Source of the DNA: Setophaga petechia
Lineage: Eukaryota; Chordata; Aves; Passeriformes; Parulidae
Assembly: GCA_024362935.1 (NCBI GenBank)
Contig: JANCRA010000116.1
Location: 556,501-620,500 of the forward strand
DNA: 64,000 nt
Direction of reading: 5' to 3'
Shown piece by piece: positions 34,651 through 45,249 of this stretch. Position 1 is the first letter of the stretch. Each line of letters begins with the position of its first letter. The notes under the pieces were generated by a model. It did not search any database, had not been told where the DNA came from, and saw nothing but the letters and a program-made list of their open reading frames with translations. The position numbers were made by a program, and so were the translations under genes.

Positions 34651-36785
34651 GAAGGTGCTGGAGGAGGTTGTGGGAATGATTTTAAATGGATAAATAACCT
34701 CAAACAGAGGTTGGATTAATTCATCAATAACCTGATATTTAATACAAAATAACCTCTCCAGATGAATAAATAAATAACCTCAATAGTAAATAAATAACCT
34801 CAAACATAAGTTGGGGTTAGTTCATCAATAACCTGATAGATAACAGAAAAAAAGCCTCAATATATTAAAAAATAATTTACCTCAATAGTGGACAATGAAC
34901 CTCAAACACAGGCTGGGTTAATTCATCAATAACCTGATATTTAATACAAAATAACCTTAATATAGTGATAGAAAAATAACTTCAGTAATAGATAAATAAC
35001 CTCAAATAGAGGTTGGATTGCTTCATCAATAACCTGATAGATAATAGATAAATAACCTCAATATATTGATAGAGAAATAACCTCGATAATAAATAATTAA
35101 CCTCAGACAGAGGCTGGGTTAATTCATCAATAACCTGATATTTAATACAAAATAACCTCTCCATATGGATAAATAAATAACCTCAATAGTAAATAAATAA
35201 CCTCAAACAGAGGTTGGGTTAGTTCATCAATAACCTGATAGATAACAGATAAATAACCTCAATATATTAAAAAATAAATTACCTCAATAGTGGACAATTA
35301 ACCTCAAACACAGGCTGGGTTAATTCATCAGTAACCTGATACTTAATAAAAAATAACTTCAATATAGTGATAGAAAAAATAACTTCAGTAATAGGTAAAT
35401 AACCTCAAATAGGGGTAGGATTGATTCATCAATAACCTGATAGATAATAGATAAATAACCTCAATATATTGATAGAGAAATAACCTTGATAATAGATAAT
35501 TAACCTCAAAACAGAGGCTGGGTTAATTCATCAGTAACCTGATATATTTTAATATAAAATAACCTCTCCATATGAATAAATAAATAACCTCAATAGTAGA
35601 TAAATAACCTCAAACAGAGGCTGGGTTAATTCATCAGTAACCTGATAGATAACAAACAAAAAACTTCAATATATTAATAAATAAATAATCTTGATAATAG
35701 ATAAATAAGCTTGAATGGGGGTTGGATTAATTCATCAATAACCTCAACAGATATAATAGATAATAGATAAATAACTTCAATATATTGATAGAAAAATAAT
35801 CTCAATAATAGATAAATAAATAACCTCAGAGGTTGTGTTCATTCCTAAATAACCTCATAAATAGTAGATAAATAACCTCAATATATTAATGGATAAACCT
35901 CTCTTAATAATAGATGTATACCCTCAACCAGAGGCTGGGTAAATTAATCAGTATATTCTCATATAGAATAGATAAATAACCTCAATATATGAACAGATAA
36001 TTAACCTCAATAGTAGATAAATACTCTCAAATAGAGGTTGGGTTAATTCATCAATAACCTGATAGATAATAGATAAATACCTTCAATACATGAATAGATA
36101 AAACCCCTCAAATAGAGGTTGGGTTACTTCATCAGTAACCTGATAGATAATAGATAAATACAATTATTACTCAATACATTAAGAGATAAAACCCCTCAAA
36201 CAGAGGTTGGGTTACTTCATCAATAACCTGATAGGTAATAGATAAATACCCTCAACACATTATTAGATAAAAACTCTTCAAATAGATATTATAAATATTG
36301 AGGAATTAACCCAACTTCAAACAGAGGCTGGGTTATTTCCTCAATAACCTCATAGATAATAGATAAATACCCTCAATACATTAATAGATAAATACCCTCA
36401 AACAGAGGTTGGGTTAATTCATCAATAACTTAATAGATAATAGATAAATACCTTCAATACATTAATAGATAAATATCCCTCAATACATTAATAGATAAAT
36501 ACCCTCAATAACAGATTAAACACCCTCAAACAGAGGTTGGGTTACTTCATCAATAACCCAATAGATAACAGATAAATACAATTATTACTCAATAGATTAA
36601 TAGATAAATACCCTCAATAACAGATTAAACACCCTCAAACAGAGGTTGGGTTAATTCATCAATAACCCAATAGATAATAGATTAATATCCTCAATACATT
36701 AATAGATAAATATCCTCAATACATTAATAGATAAATATCCTCAATACATCAATAGATAAAACCCCTCAATAACAGGAAATTGTTA
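34651..36785 (-). repeat. AT-rich minisatellite, right arm of a palindrome
   Basis: The same array type as 33690-34450 but in reverse complement. Units contain ggttgggttaattcatcaat, aacctgatagataatagat and aaataacctcaatatattga. The inner edge (gaaggtgctggaggaggttg, then gaatgattttaaatgg) mirrors the left arm's inner edge. It is about three times longer than the left arm, and its outer half (after about 36000) drifts to unit variants with aataccctcaatacattaat. Confidence 0.95.
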
Positions 36786-36793
36786 TTGAGGGG
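36762..36793. repeat. Perfect 13-bp hairpin at an array edge
   Basis: cccctcaataaca, a 6-base loop (ggaaat), then its exact reverse complement. It marks the right end of the AT-rich array and comes about 45 bp before the next array starts. Confidence 0.9.
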
Positions 36794-36837
36794 GAAGGTG
36801 GGGATGCTGTGGGAATGGCACGAGGTGCTGAGCTGGG

Positions 36838-37776
36838 GTGTGCAGAATTGTGCTCAGCAATCATTTCCTGGAGCAGAATTGTGCTCAGAAATCATTTTTT
36901 GGTGCAGAATTGTGCTCAGAAATCATTTTTTTGGTGCAGAATTGTGCTCAGGAATCATTTCCTGGAGCAGAATTGTGCTCAGCAATCATCTATTGGTGTA
37001 GAATTGTGCTCAGCAATCATTTCCTGAAGCAGAATTGTGCTCAGGAATCATTTCCTGGAGCAGAATTGTGCTCAAAAATAATTTCCCTAGTGCAGAATTG
37101 TGCTCAGGAATAATTTCTTGGTCCAGAATTGTGTTCAGAAATCATTTCTTGGAGCAGAACTGTGCTCAGCAATCATTTTCTGGTGCAGAATTGTGCTCAG
37201 CAATCATTTCTGGGTGCAGAATTGTGCTCAAAAATAATTTCCTGGAGCAGAATTGTGCTCAGGAATCATTTCCTGGAGCAGAATTGTGCTCAGAAATCAT
37301 TTCCTCATGCAGAATTGTGCTGAGAAATCATTTCCTGGTGCAGAACTGTGATCAAGAATAATTTCCTAGAGCAGAATTGTGCTCAGAAATAATTTCCTGG
37401 TGCAGAATTGTGCTCAGGAATAATTTCTTGCTGCAGAATTGTGCTCAGGAATCATTTTTCTGGTGCAGAATTGTGCTCAGGAATCATTTCCAGGAGCAGA
37501 ACTCTGCTCAGAAATCATTTCCAGGAGCAGAATTGTGCTCAGCAATCATTTCTGGGTGCAGAATTGTGCTCAGGAATCATTTTCTGGTGCAGAATTGTGC
37601 TCAGGAATCATTTATTGGTGCAGAATTGTGCTCAGGAATCATTTATTGGTGCAGAATTGTGCTCAGGAATCATTTCCTGGAGCAGAATTGTGCTCAGGAA
37701 TCATTTATTGGTGCAGAATTGTGCTCAGAAATCATTTCCTGGTGCAGAACTCTGCTCAGCAATCATTTCCTGGTGC
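36838..37776. repeat. Minisatellite, about 31-bp unit, touching the SFXN5 W3 donor
   Basis: About 30 units of tgcagaattgtgctcagga followed by atcatttcctgg. Variation is mostly at agca, tgca, gaaat and caaaa positions. The last unit ends about 20 bp from the donor of exon W3. All three plus-strand frames are open across most of it because the unit is 31 bp. Confidence 0.97.
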
Positions 37777-37795
37777 CCACAACCAAAATACTTAC

Positions 37796-37821
37796 AATGG
37801 GAGTTCCAAAGGGGATGTAAC
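37796..37821 (-). CDS. SFXN5: Sideroflexin-5 exon W3 (26-nt microexon)
   Basis: Together with the split Gly codon from W2, this exon reads GYIPFGTPI, leading into the first membrane helix. The acceptor ends in ccatag after a C/T tract and the donor is gtaagt, a strong consensus. At 26 nt it cannot be skipped without a frameshift, so it should be constitutive in productive transcripts. The donor lies about 20 bp from the end of a 31-bp minisatellite (36838-37776). The exon is far from W4, across a 10-kb intron that is mostly repeats and contains the assembly gap. Confidence 0.94.
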
Positions 37822-38731
37822 CTATGGGGGGAAAAGAAAAAGAAATTAATGAATTTGAATAAATGTCCCAGTTTAGGGACTCCTGGCACATCCAGGGTGC
37901 CCCCTCACTGCCACCACCCTGGGACATCCTGGAGCTCCACCTGATGCTCCAACCCACAACTTCAGCCCCTTCCTGCTTTTCCCATCCTTTAGTTTTGCTT
38001 TTCCAGCTCTCCCAAGTCTTTTCTCAAGTTTTATTGAGCACCACAAAAATCAAACGCTTCACATTCCCCCTGCTGTGGCTGCCAATTCCTGTGCTAATTA
38101 TAATCCATCTCCCTGACTTCCACGGGGAGGTCTCAGAGCCTTTCCCCAATATCTCTGAATGCACTTCCTGCATCCAATTTACAGCCAAGAAGGGCAAAGA
38201 CCTGAGAGGAAGAGAAAATTGGGAGACAAATCCAGGACAAGGCAGCAAAGCAGAGGGTGCTGGTTCTCCTCCCCTCACCCTCAGCTTCATCCCCTTTGGA
38301 TGAGCACAAACCCTGCTCAATTCCCCTGTGCCCAAATCAGGGGATGTGGCACCCAAACCATGGGACAGGTCCTGTTTATTTAAATAAATCTGCTGGAAGA
38401 GCACCAGGGCTGCCCTGGCATTCCCAGAAAAGCTGCTGGGGACCTGAGCACAGTGAGGAAACCCCCAAAGAGGGGTTTTAATTTAATTTTTAATCATTAA
38501 ACAGCTCATTAGGGCACAGAGGGGCTGACCCTCCCTGGAATCCTGGGGCTGTTGGATATCATCAGCCATGGAAAAACAGGGATCAGCCCATCCTGTCCTG
38601 GGATAAACCCCCAGACCCCTCCTCTGCATCCAGTGAGGATGGATCAAGCTGCTGACCTGGAGTTGGCACCCCTGAAGCTGTGGGTGCAAGTTTTGCTATT
38701 TAATGCAAAGTTTAAATGCTCCCAATAGTGA
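37822..38731. other. Non-repetitive intron between W2 and W3
   Basis: Single-copy intron. Next to the W3 acceptor (37822-37850) the transcript strand carries a C/T-rich tract. No further exon was found. Confidence 0.6.
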
Positions 38732-39426
38732 TGGAAAGGAAAAAGGAAAAGGGGAAAAAAAGGAAAGGGGAAAAAAAGGGAAAAAGGAAAAGGGAAAAGG
38801 GAAAAAAGGAAAGGGGAAAAAAAAGGAAAAAGGAAAAGGGAAAAAGGGAAAAAAGGAAAGGGAAAGGAAAAGAAAAAAGGATAAGAAAAAATGAAAGGAA
38901 AAGGAAAGGGGAAAAAAATAAAAGGGGAAAAAAGGAAAGGGGAAAGGAAAAGGAAAAAGGAAAAATTAAAAGGAAAAGGGAAAGGGAAAGGGAAAGGGAA
39001 AGGGAAGGGGAAAGGGAAAGGGAAAGGGAAGGGGAAAGGGAAAGGGAAAGGAAAAAGGATAAGGAAAAATGAAAAGGAAAGGGGGAAAAAAGAAAGAGGA
39101 AAGAAAAAGGAAAAAGGAAAGGGGGGGGAAAGGAAAGGGGAAAAAAGGAAAGGGGAAAGGAAAAAGGGAAAAGGGAAAAGGGAAAGGAAAAGGGAAAATA
39201 AAAAAGGAAACAGAAAAAGGGAAAAGAAAAAAGGAAAAGGGAAAGGAAAAGGAAAAGGAAAAGGGGAAAAGGAAAAAGGAAAAAGGAAAAAGGGGAAAAG
39301 GAAAGGGGAAAAAAGGAAAGGGGAAAGGAAAAGGGGAAAAAGAAAAGGGAAAGGAAAAGGAAAAAGGGAAAAGGAAAAAGGAAAAGGGAAATAGAAAAGG
39401 GAAAAGGAAAGGAAAAAGGAAAATAT
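38732..39426. repeat. GGGAAA/GGAAAA purine tract, about 700 bp
   Basis: The plus strand is almost all G and A, in an irregular mix of aaggaaaaggg and gggaaaggg steps. The SFXN5 pre-mRNA therefore has about 700 nt of U and C here, in the intron between W2 and W3. The tract is capable of triplex (H-DNA) formation in principle. A few T residues (about 38882, 38891, 38965, 39057) interrupt it. Confidence 0.97.
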
Positions 39427-39606
39427 GAAGCACTAAATCTCCCAGTGGAATTTAGGATCCTCATTTTCCTCACCTGCAAAGGGTTTTTTGGTGTTGGAAT
39501 TCCTCCCTAATCACTGAAATGCTGCCAAGGTTCAGTTCCAAGGAGGAGAAGGAGCCCCTGCCCAGGATTTCACCCAAACTGCAGGAGCAGGGCAGCCCCA
39601 GCCTAC

Positions 39607-39661
39607 CTGACATCCGGAAAGGCATGAAGATGGTCTCGTTGGTGTCGGGGTGGATGATGGC
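39607..39661 (-). CDS. SFXN5: Sideroflexin-5 exon W2 (HPDT motif exon)
   Basis: The exon reads AIIHPDTNETIFMPFRMS plus the first base of a Gly codon. HPDT, followed by an acidic or amide residue and then a phenylalanine and methionine rich stretch, is a family hallmark located on the matrix side just before the first membrane helix. The acceptor ends in cttgcag and the donor is gtaggc, weaker than the other donors here. The exon has 55 nt, enters in phase 0 and leaves in phase 1, matching the 26-nt exon W3. A GGCACA-type repeat array begins about 27 bp upstream of the acceptor (transcript sense). A pyrimidine-rich tract of about 700 nt starts about 180 nt downstream of the donor. Confidence 0.96.
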
Positions 39662-39687
39662 CTGCAAGAGTGGCACCAGAGAGTGCC

Positions 39688-40198
39688 AGTGAGGGCACAG
39701 GGCACAGAACAGGGCATGGGGCACAGATCAGGGCACAGCACAGGGCACAGGGTGCAGGGCACAGCACAGGGCACAGCACAGGGCACAGGGCACAGCACAG
39801 GGCACAGGGCACAGCACACAGGGCACAGCACAGGGCACAGGGCACAGGGCACAGCACAGGGCACAGGGCACAGCACACAGGGCACAGCACAAGGCACAGG
39901 GCACAGGGCACAGCACAGGGCACAGCACAGGGCACAGCACAGGGCACAGGGCACAGAACAGGGCACAGGGCACGGGACACAGGGCACAGCACAGGGCACA
40001 GCACACAGGGCACAGCACAGGGCACAGGGCACAGCACAGGGCAGGGGATAGGACACAGGACACAGGGCACAGCACAGGGCACAGGGTGCAGGGCACAGGG
40101 CACAGCACAGGGCACAGGGTACAGGGCACAGGGCACAGGGTGTAGGACACAGGACACAGCACACAGCACACAGGGCACAGGGCACAGGGCACAGCACT
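39688..40198. repeat. Minisatellite, GGCACA/GCACAG type
   Basis: Irregular alternation of agggcacagcaca and agggcacagggcac. It starts about 27 bp upstream (transcript sense) of the W2 acceptor. On the minus strand it reads as Cys/Pro/Ala/Leu-rich open frames in every frame, which are artefacts. Confidence 0.96.
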
Positions 40199-40684
40199 GC
40201 CACCCCTCAGCTCCAAACGCCTCCTGTGCCCACGGAAGTCCCTGCAATTTCCCCACCTGGGACCCTCCTCGCTCTCACCAAAGGCACTTTGGGCTCAGCA
40301 GCCTCCACAAAACCCCTCCCCTACTGCTCCCCCCTCTCCTGCAGTAATTAATGACATTAAATTAAATATTTTAATTCATTTTAATCATTCAGGAGGAAAT
40401 CGTTGACCCTGACATACACAGAGTGGCTCTGTCTTGGCTCTGTGTCCCCAAAAGCCACCCCCAGCTGTACCTGAGCCCCAGGAAAGGCAGGGTGAGGAGG
40501 GAAAAATGAAATTATTTCTGTCCCTGCCTGTCCTCAGCTCCTCCATTGGGGCTGTCCCAGGTAGGAAAGGGGGGGCAAAGCCTGGCTGTGGCACAGGATG
40601 GGGAGGAGGAGGAGAAAAATCCCAAAGGGGCCACAGGGGAACCCCAAAACCCCCCAGGCCCAAACACAGTGGGGGATTCAGCTC
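40199..40684. other. Non-repetitive intron between W1 and W2
   Basis: No exon, RNA gene or array was recognised. An AT-rich patch lies at 40344-40390. Confidence 0.5.
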
Positions 40685-41268
40685 AGGAGCTTCTGCCCCT
40701 TACAGCTGTGGATCCCAGTCCAGAACATTCTCTACCATGTTCAGCTGTGGATCCCAGTCCAGAACCTTCTCACAAAGTGGATCCCATTCCAGAACCTTCT
40801 CCCCCATCTCTGTGTGTGGATCCTATTCCAGAACCTTCTATGTGTGGATCTCATTCCAGAACCTTCTCCCTGTCTCCAGCTGTGGATCCCATTCCAGAAC
40901 CTTCTCACAAAGTGGATCCCATTCCAGAACCTTCTCCCCCCTACAGGTGTGGATCCCATTCCAGAACCTTCTCCCTCATCTCCAGGTGTGGATCCTATTC
41001 CAGAACCTTCTATGTGTGGATCCCATTCCAGAATCTTCTCCCCATCTCTATGTGTGGATCCCCTTCCAGAACCTTCTCACAAAGTGAATCCTATTCCAGA
41101 AAATTCTCCACATGTCCAGCTGTGGATCCCATTCCAGAACCTTCTCCCTATCTCTATGTGTGGATCCCATTCCAGAACCTTCTCCCCAGTCTGTAGGTGT
41201 GATCCCATTCCAGAACCTTCTCCCCCATCTCCAGTTATGGATCCCATTCCAGAACCTTCTCCCCCCTG
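40685..41268. repeat. Minisatellite, about 20-45 bp unit (ggatcccattccagaacctt)
   Basis: About 18 copies of the core ggatcccattccagaacctt, separated by variable linkers (ctcccc, catctc, acaaag, tatgtgt). It lies 620 bp from W1 in the W1-W2 intron. Confidence 0.95.
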
Positions 41269-41890
41269 CTCCAGCACCAGCTGGGCACCAACAGGCAGGT
41301 CCAGCCCTCCCTGCATGTCCCCACAAGGGACACCCACAAACCCCACAGCACCTGGATTTTCCACAAATTCCACCCCTGATGTTCCCCCACAGCTCCTCAG
41401 CCAGCCCTGCTGCCTCTGGAGATCCCAAAAACCCCAAAAACCCCAAATCTGCCTCCCTGGTGAGCAGCAGCAACGCTCACTTGGCCCCTTTTTGCCCAGA
41501 TTCCCCCCAGATTTTCTGCCCAGCCCAGGAGGCTGCACTGGGATTCGCTGGGAAGCAGAAAATCCATTCCCCAGGGATCTGGGACTGCAGGGAGGAAGGT
41601 ACAGCACAGGCACAAACCTTCCCAAGGAACTGTCAAACTGTTTGCAAAAAACTGGAGACAAGAAGGCTCTTGACTAGACAGGAAGGAGAAAATGAAGACA
41701 TCAAAATATATAAATATATATAAAAAGAAAAAAAAAATCAGGCTCTTTGGTGGCAGAGTGTTCTCTGCATTTACATTTTCCATGGGAAGGCAAAACAGCA
41801 ACTGGCAAAGGGAACGAGGGAGGACAGGAAAAAGCAGCAATACTTGAAAATAATGAGGAAAACTGAAAATATTTTTTTAAAGTGTATTAC
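41269..41890. other. Non-repetitive intron between W1 and W2
   Basis: It includes an AT-rich stretch (41700-41740) and ends at the W1 donor. No other exon was recognised. Confidence 0.55.
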
Positions 41891-41917
41891 CTGTTTGATT
41901 TTTTGAGCTCCCCACAG
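41891..41917 (-). CDS. SFXN5: Sideroflexin-5 exon W1 (27-nt microexon)
   Basis: This is the first exon in the window in transcript order. It reads LWGAQKIKQ, the conserved stretch just before the sideroflexin HPDT motif. The acceptor is a T-rich tract ending in ccag and the donor is gtaata. Both borders fall between codons, so skipping it would remove nine residues without shifting the frame. At 27 nt it meets the usual size definition of a microexon. The next upstream exon, expected to end in a segment like GVTNEQ, was sought up to 64000 and not found, so the 5' intron exceeds 22 kb. The peptide is short, but its position and phase between the other exons make the call secure. Confidence 0.9.
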
Positions 41918-43095
41918 CTGGAAAAACAAAAGAGAAGATTAAATGTAAAAAACCCCAGTGTAGTTTTTATACCAAATATTCATCTTTTAACTGCTGTCAT
42001 AAACAAACACAAGGGATTGGGACAAAAATCTCATTTCCTGCAGCCCACCAGGATGGATTTAAAGACTCTTGACACACCTGAGCTCCCTCACACCTGCGTG
42101 GGCAGCGAGAGACAATATTAAACTTGCATTAAATGGGAAGAAAGAGCACGAGCAGATTCAGAGCTCTACAAACCCCAAATCCTCTGCTGCACCGAGATCT
42201 CAAGGGAAATTTAGCACAGCCCCTCCCTGGATGAGCTTCCTGCGGAAATCCAGCCCTGCTGGGGAACAAAGGTGGGACAAACCCTGCAGGGAGCACCAGG
42301 AGCTCTTCAGATAAACCCCGGGTTCCAGTGCATGGAATAAACAGGCAGCAGCTCTCATTTCTAAATGCACCGAGAAAAGCTCAGGGAGAGGAAGAATCTC
42401 GTTGAAAACTCTCACTGTTGCCTCCTGACAGCTCCAAAACCCCCAAATCTGGCTGAAAGTGAGGGTTGGAGAAGGAAACATCTCCTGAGAGGTGCAGGAG
42501 GAGACACCAAGCCCAAAGATGCCCTGGCACAGCCCCAGCCCCAGGGTCTGCCCTTCCTCTCCAAGGCTGAGGGGTTTCCTAAACCTAAATTAAACCTAAA
42601 CCCAAATTATGACCTCCAAACCCCCAAAGGCTGCTGTGCATCACTCCAGGGATGGGTGGCACGCCAGGGCTCTGAAATGTCCCAGCAGCTGCTGAGTTTT
42701 GCTGTTCAGAACTCGTGTTCAGCCCCGAGGCTGGGTTTGTTCTGCCCCCAAGACCCCGGAGCTGCAAACCCACCCTTTAAGCTCCATTTCCATCTAAAAA
42801 CCCCACAAATTTCCTGCGAGCCTGGCTCCTGGCTGCTTCCCTGGCAAGGCTGCTTTGCCAATCTCTCCCCACCCTCGTGGCTCCTTCACTTCTCTCCAAT
42901 TTGTCAACATCCTCTTGAGTGGAGGCCGCCAGGAACTGGGGGAATTATTCCAAGGAGAGCTGTGCCAGGAGAACCTGGGGAGCTCTGCTCCTGCTGCTGC
43001 CACAGCCCAGCACGGTGATGGCTCTTTTTGGCTCCTGCTTTCCCCACCCAACCCACCCAGCCTGCACATGGGGTGCTCACCCTGCTGAGCTCTGC
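41918..43095. other. Non-repetitive intron upstream of W1
   Basis: Single-copy in appearance. Donor-like gtgagc on the minus strand near 43080 was checked. The peptide before it does not match sideroflexin, so no exon is called. Confidence 0.5.
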
Positions 43096-43400
43096 GTTGC
43101 CACGCTGTTAATTAAGCTTCGTCCCTCACTGTTAATTAAGCTTCGTCCCTCACCCCAGCTTGGTTGCCAGTCCCGAATATAAATCCATTAAAATGCTGTT
43201 GGGATCAGATAATTAATCTGCTGCAAATTGCATTAATTGATCCATTGATACCAACAACCCCAAATTTCACGCCCGATTCATCCCAGGCTCCAAAATGAAG
43301 CTCTGTGATGAATTCCACTGCTTGTGATGAGGAGCTGAAGATGTAAATGTCACATACAGACTGGAGTTTTCCTGAGGAAAAATTCCCTTCCTGAGGAAAA
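43096..43400. other. Candidate conserved noncoding element with a 24-bp direct repeat
   Basis: 43106-43153 is two exact copies of a 24-bp unit that begins tgttaattaagcttc. From 43170 to 43330 the text is AT-rich and single-copy, with cagataattaatctgctgc and attgcattaattgatcc. Several TAAT-type homeodomain cores are clustered. No open frame is supported. Enhancer function is only a guess. Confidence 0.4.
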
Positions 43401-44119
43401 ATTCCCTTCCTAAGGACAATCATCATTTCCCCTTTCCCGGGTGGAAAGCAGAGCCTGGGGCACACCAAGATCAATCCTGGTGGGTCCAAACCCCAGCACC
43501 CAAAGGGAAGGAGGCTCCACATCCAGACAGTGATGGGGGCTCTGCCTGCCCACCAGCTGGAGACCTTTCATGGGGTGGTTGTTCACCTGGAGAGGAATTC
43601 CTGGGGCTCCACGAGCCTTCCCAGCCCATCCCAGTGACCCCAGGGCTGCCCACATCCCCTTAATGCAGGGTGGGAAACAGAACTGTGGGATTTTCCTCTC
43701 CAACTGCAGGCACTGACACCAGCAAAAAGGAAGAGGGATGCTTTCTGAGCCAGCACGAGGGCTTTTTTGGTCAAATTCTCTAATTTCATTAATTGATCCC
43801 AATATTTATGCCTTTCCCTGCTGCAGTGCAAATATTGTTAGAACACGCGGTTTCATTACTTCTCCAAAGAGACTTCACAAGATGCACCTGATGAGTCACC
43901 TCAGGATTCTGCCAGCTCATTTTCACTTCTTTCTCCTCTAATTCCTCTTCTGTCTGCAGCGTTTTCCAGCAGCTCCAGCTCCCTGACAGCCCTGCCAGCC
44001 CGGGCTGCTTTGGGAGAGCAGCCCCTGGGTTTGGGGGGATTTCAATCCTGCCCTGGAGGAACAGCCAGGCTCCCACCTCATCCCCCTCACTGGGGAATCT
44101 GCTCTGGAGCTCAGGGAAT
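43401..44119. other. Non-repetitive intron
   Basis: It contains another AT-rich single-copy patch at 43780-43930 (tttcattaattgatcccaa) similar in style to 43096-43400. A 17-bp phrase (cctgaggaaaaattccc) is duplicated at 43371 and 43391. Confidence 0.45.
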
Positions 44120-44822
44120 GACCCCAGATCCGTGCTGGGGTTCAGATTTGGGTCCGGGGGGCTGAGTAGGACCAGGTGGAACAGGAGAGTCCCCTGGGAT
44201 GGACATTTCCCTTGGATGGCTCCACCTGGACCAGGTGGACCAGGAGGATACCCTGGGATGGACATTTCCTCTGGATGGCTCCACCTGGACCAGGAGCAGG
44301 AGGCTCTCCTGGGATGGAGCATTTCTAAGGGAATGACCCCAGATCCATGGTGGGGTTTAGATTTCAGTCTAGGGAGGCTGGGTAGGACCAGGTGGAACAG
44401 GAGGCTCTCCTGGGATGGAGCATTCCCCAGAGAATGACCCCAGATCCGTGCTGGGGTTCAGATTTCAGCCCAGCTTCAGGACCAGGTGGAGCAGAAGGCT
44501 CTCCTGGGATGGAGCATTACCCCTGGATGGATCCACCCAAACCAGGAGGGTCCCTTGGGATGGAGCATTTCCCAGGGAATGACCCCAGATCCATGGTGGG
44601 GTTTAGATTTTAGTCCAGAGTGGCTGAGTAGGACCAGGTGGACCAGTAGGGTCTCCTGGGATGGACATTTCCCTTGGATGGCTCCACCTGGACCAGGAGC
44701 AGGAAGTTCCCGTGGGATGGACATTTCCCCTGGATGATGGGACCAGGAGGTCTCCTGGGATGGACATTTCCCCTGGATGATGGGACCAGGTCTCCTGGGA
44801 TGGACATTTCCCCTGCATGGCT
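44120..44822. repeat. Minisatellite, about 45-120 bp compound unit
   Basis: Alternating modules: ccccagatccatggtgggg, gaccaggtggaacaggagg and ctcctgggatggacatttcc, with gatggctccacctg. Long and short units are interleaved, which points to block duplication. Confidence 0.94.
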
Positions 44823-45249
44823 CAGAGCCCACAGGGGCTTTGTCTCCATCCAGCTTTGGCTGCTCCAGGGTGGGATTGCAGCAGAGGGCTGGAGCAGGGC
44901 CACCCCAACATTCCACCCTGCTCCAGCCTGGGGCCACTGCAGCTGTCCCTAGGTCAGATCAGGGGACCACAGGGTCTGCTTCATGGACATCCCTCATGGA
45001 TGGGCAGGAACCAGCTCCAGCTGCTCACAGGTGCTCTCAGATCCACCTTTGCAGGACTCATGGAAGGGATTTCCACCTGTCCTTTCCAGGATTCTGATTT
45101 TCCTGCAGTTTTTTCCAGGAAGAGTCACCGCTTTTGTCACTGCTTTTGTCACCACCTGGAGCAGTTTTAAAGCCCTGAGCTCGGGGTGGCAGCACAGGGA
45201 GGAGCTGGAGCTGCTGGAGAGCCCAGAGGAGGCTCCAGGATGATCCCAG
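44823..45249. other. Non-repetitive intron
   Basis: It contains a short tandem phrase (gcttttgtcac) at 45130-45150. No exon was recognised. Confidence 0.5.

Noticed and set aside
43080..43110. Minus-strand gtgagc donor as the end of the missing SFXN5 exon before W1
   Set aside because: The upstream peptide does not resemble the expected GVTNEQ segment and has no phase-compatible acceptor.
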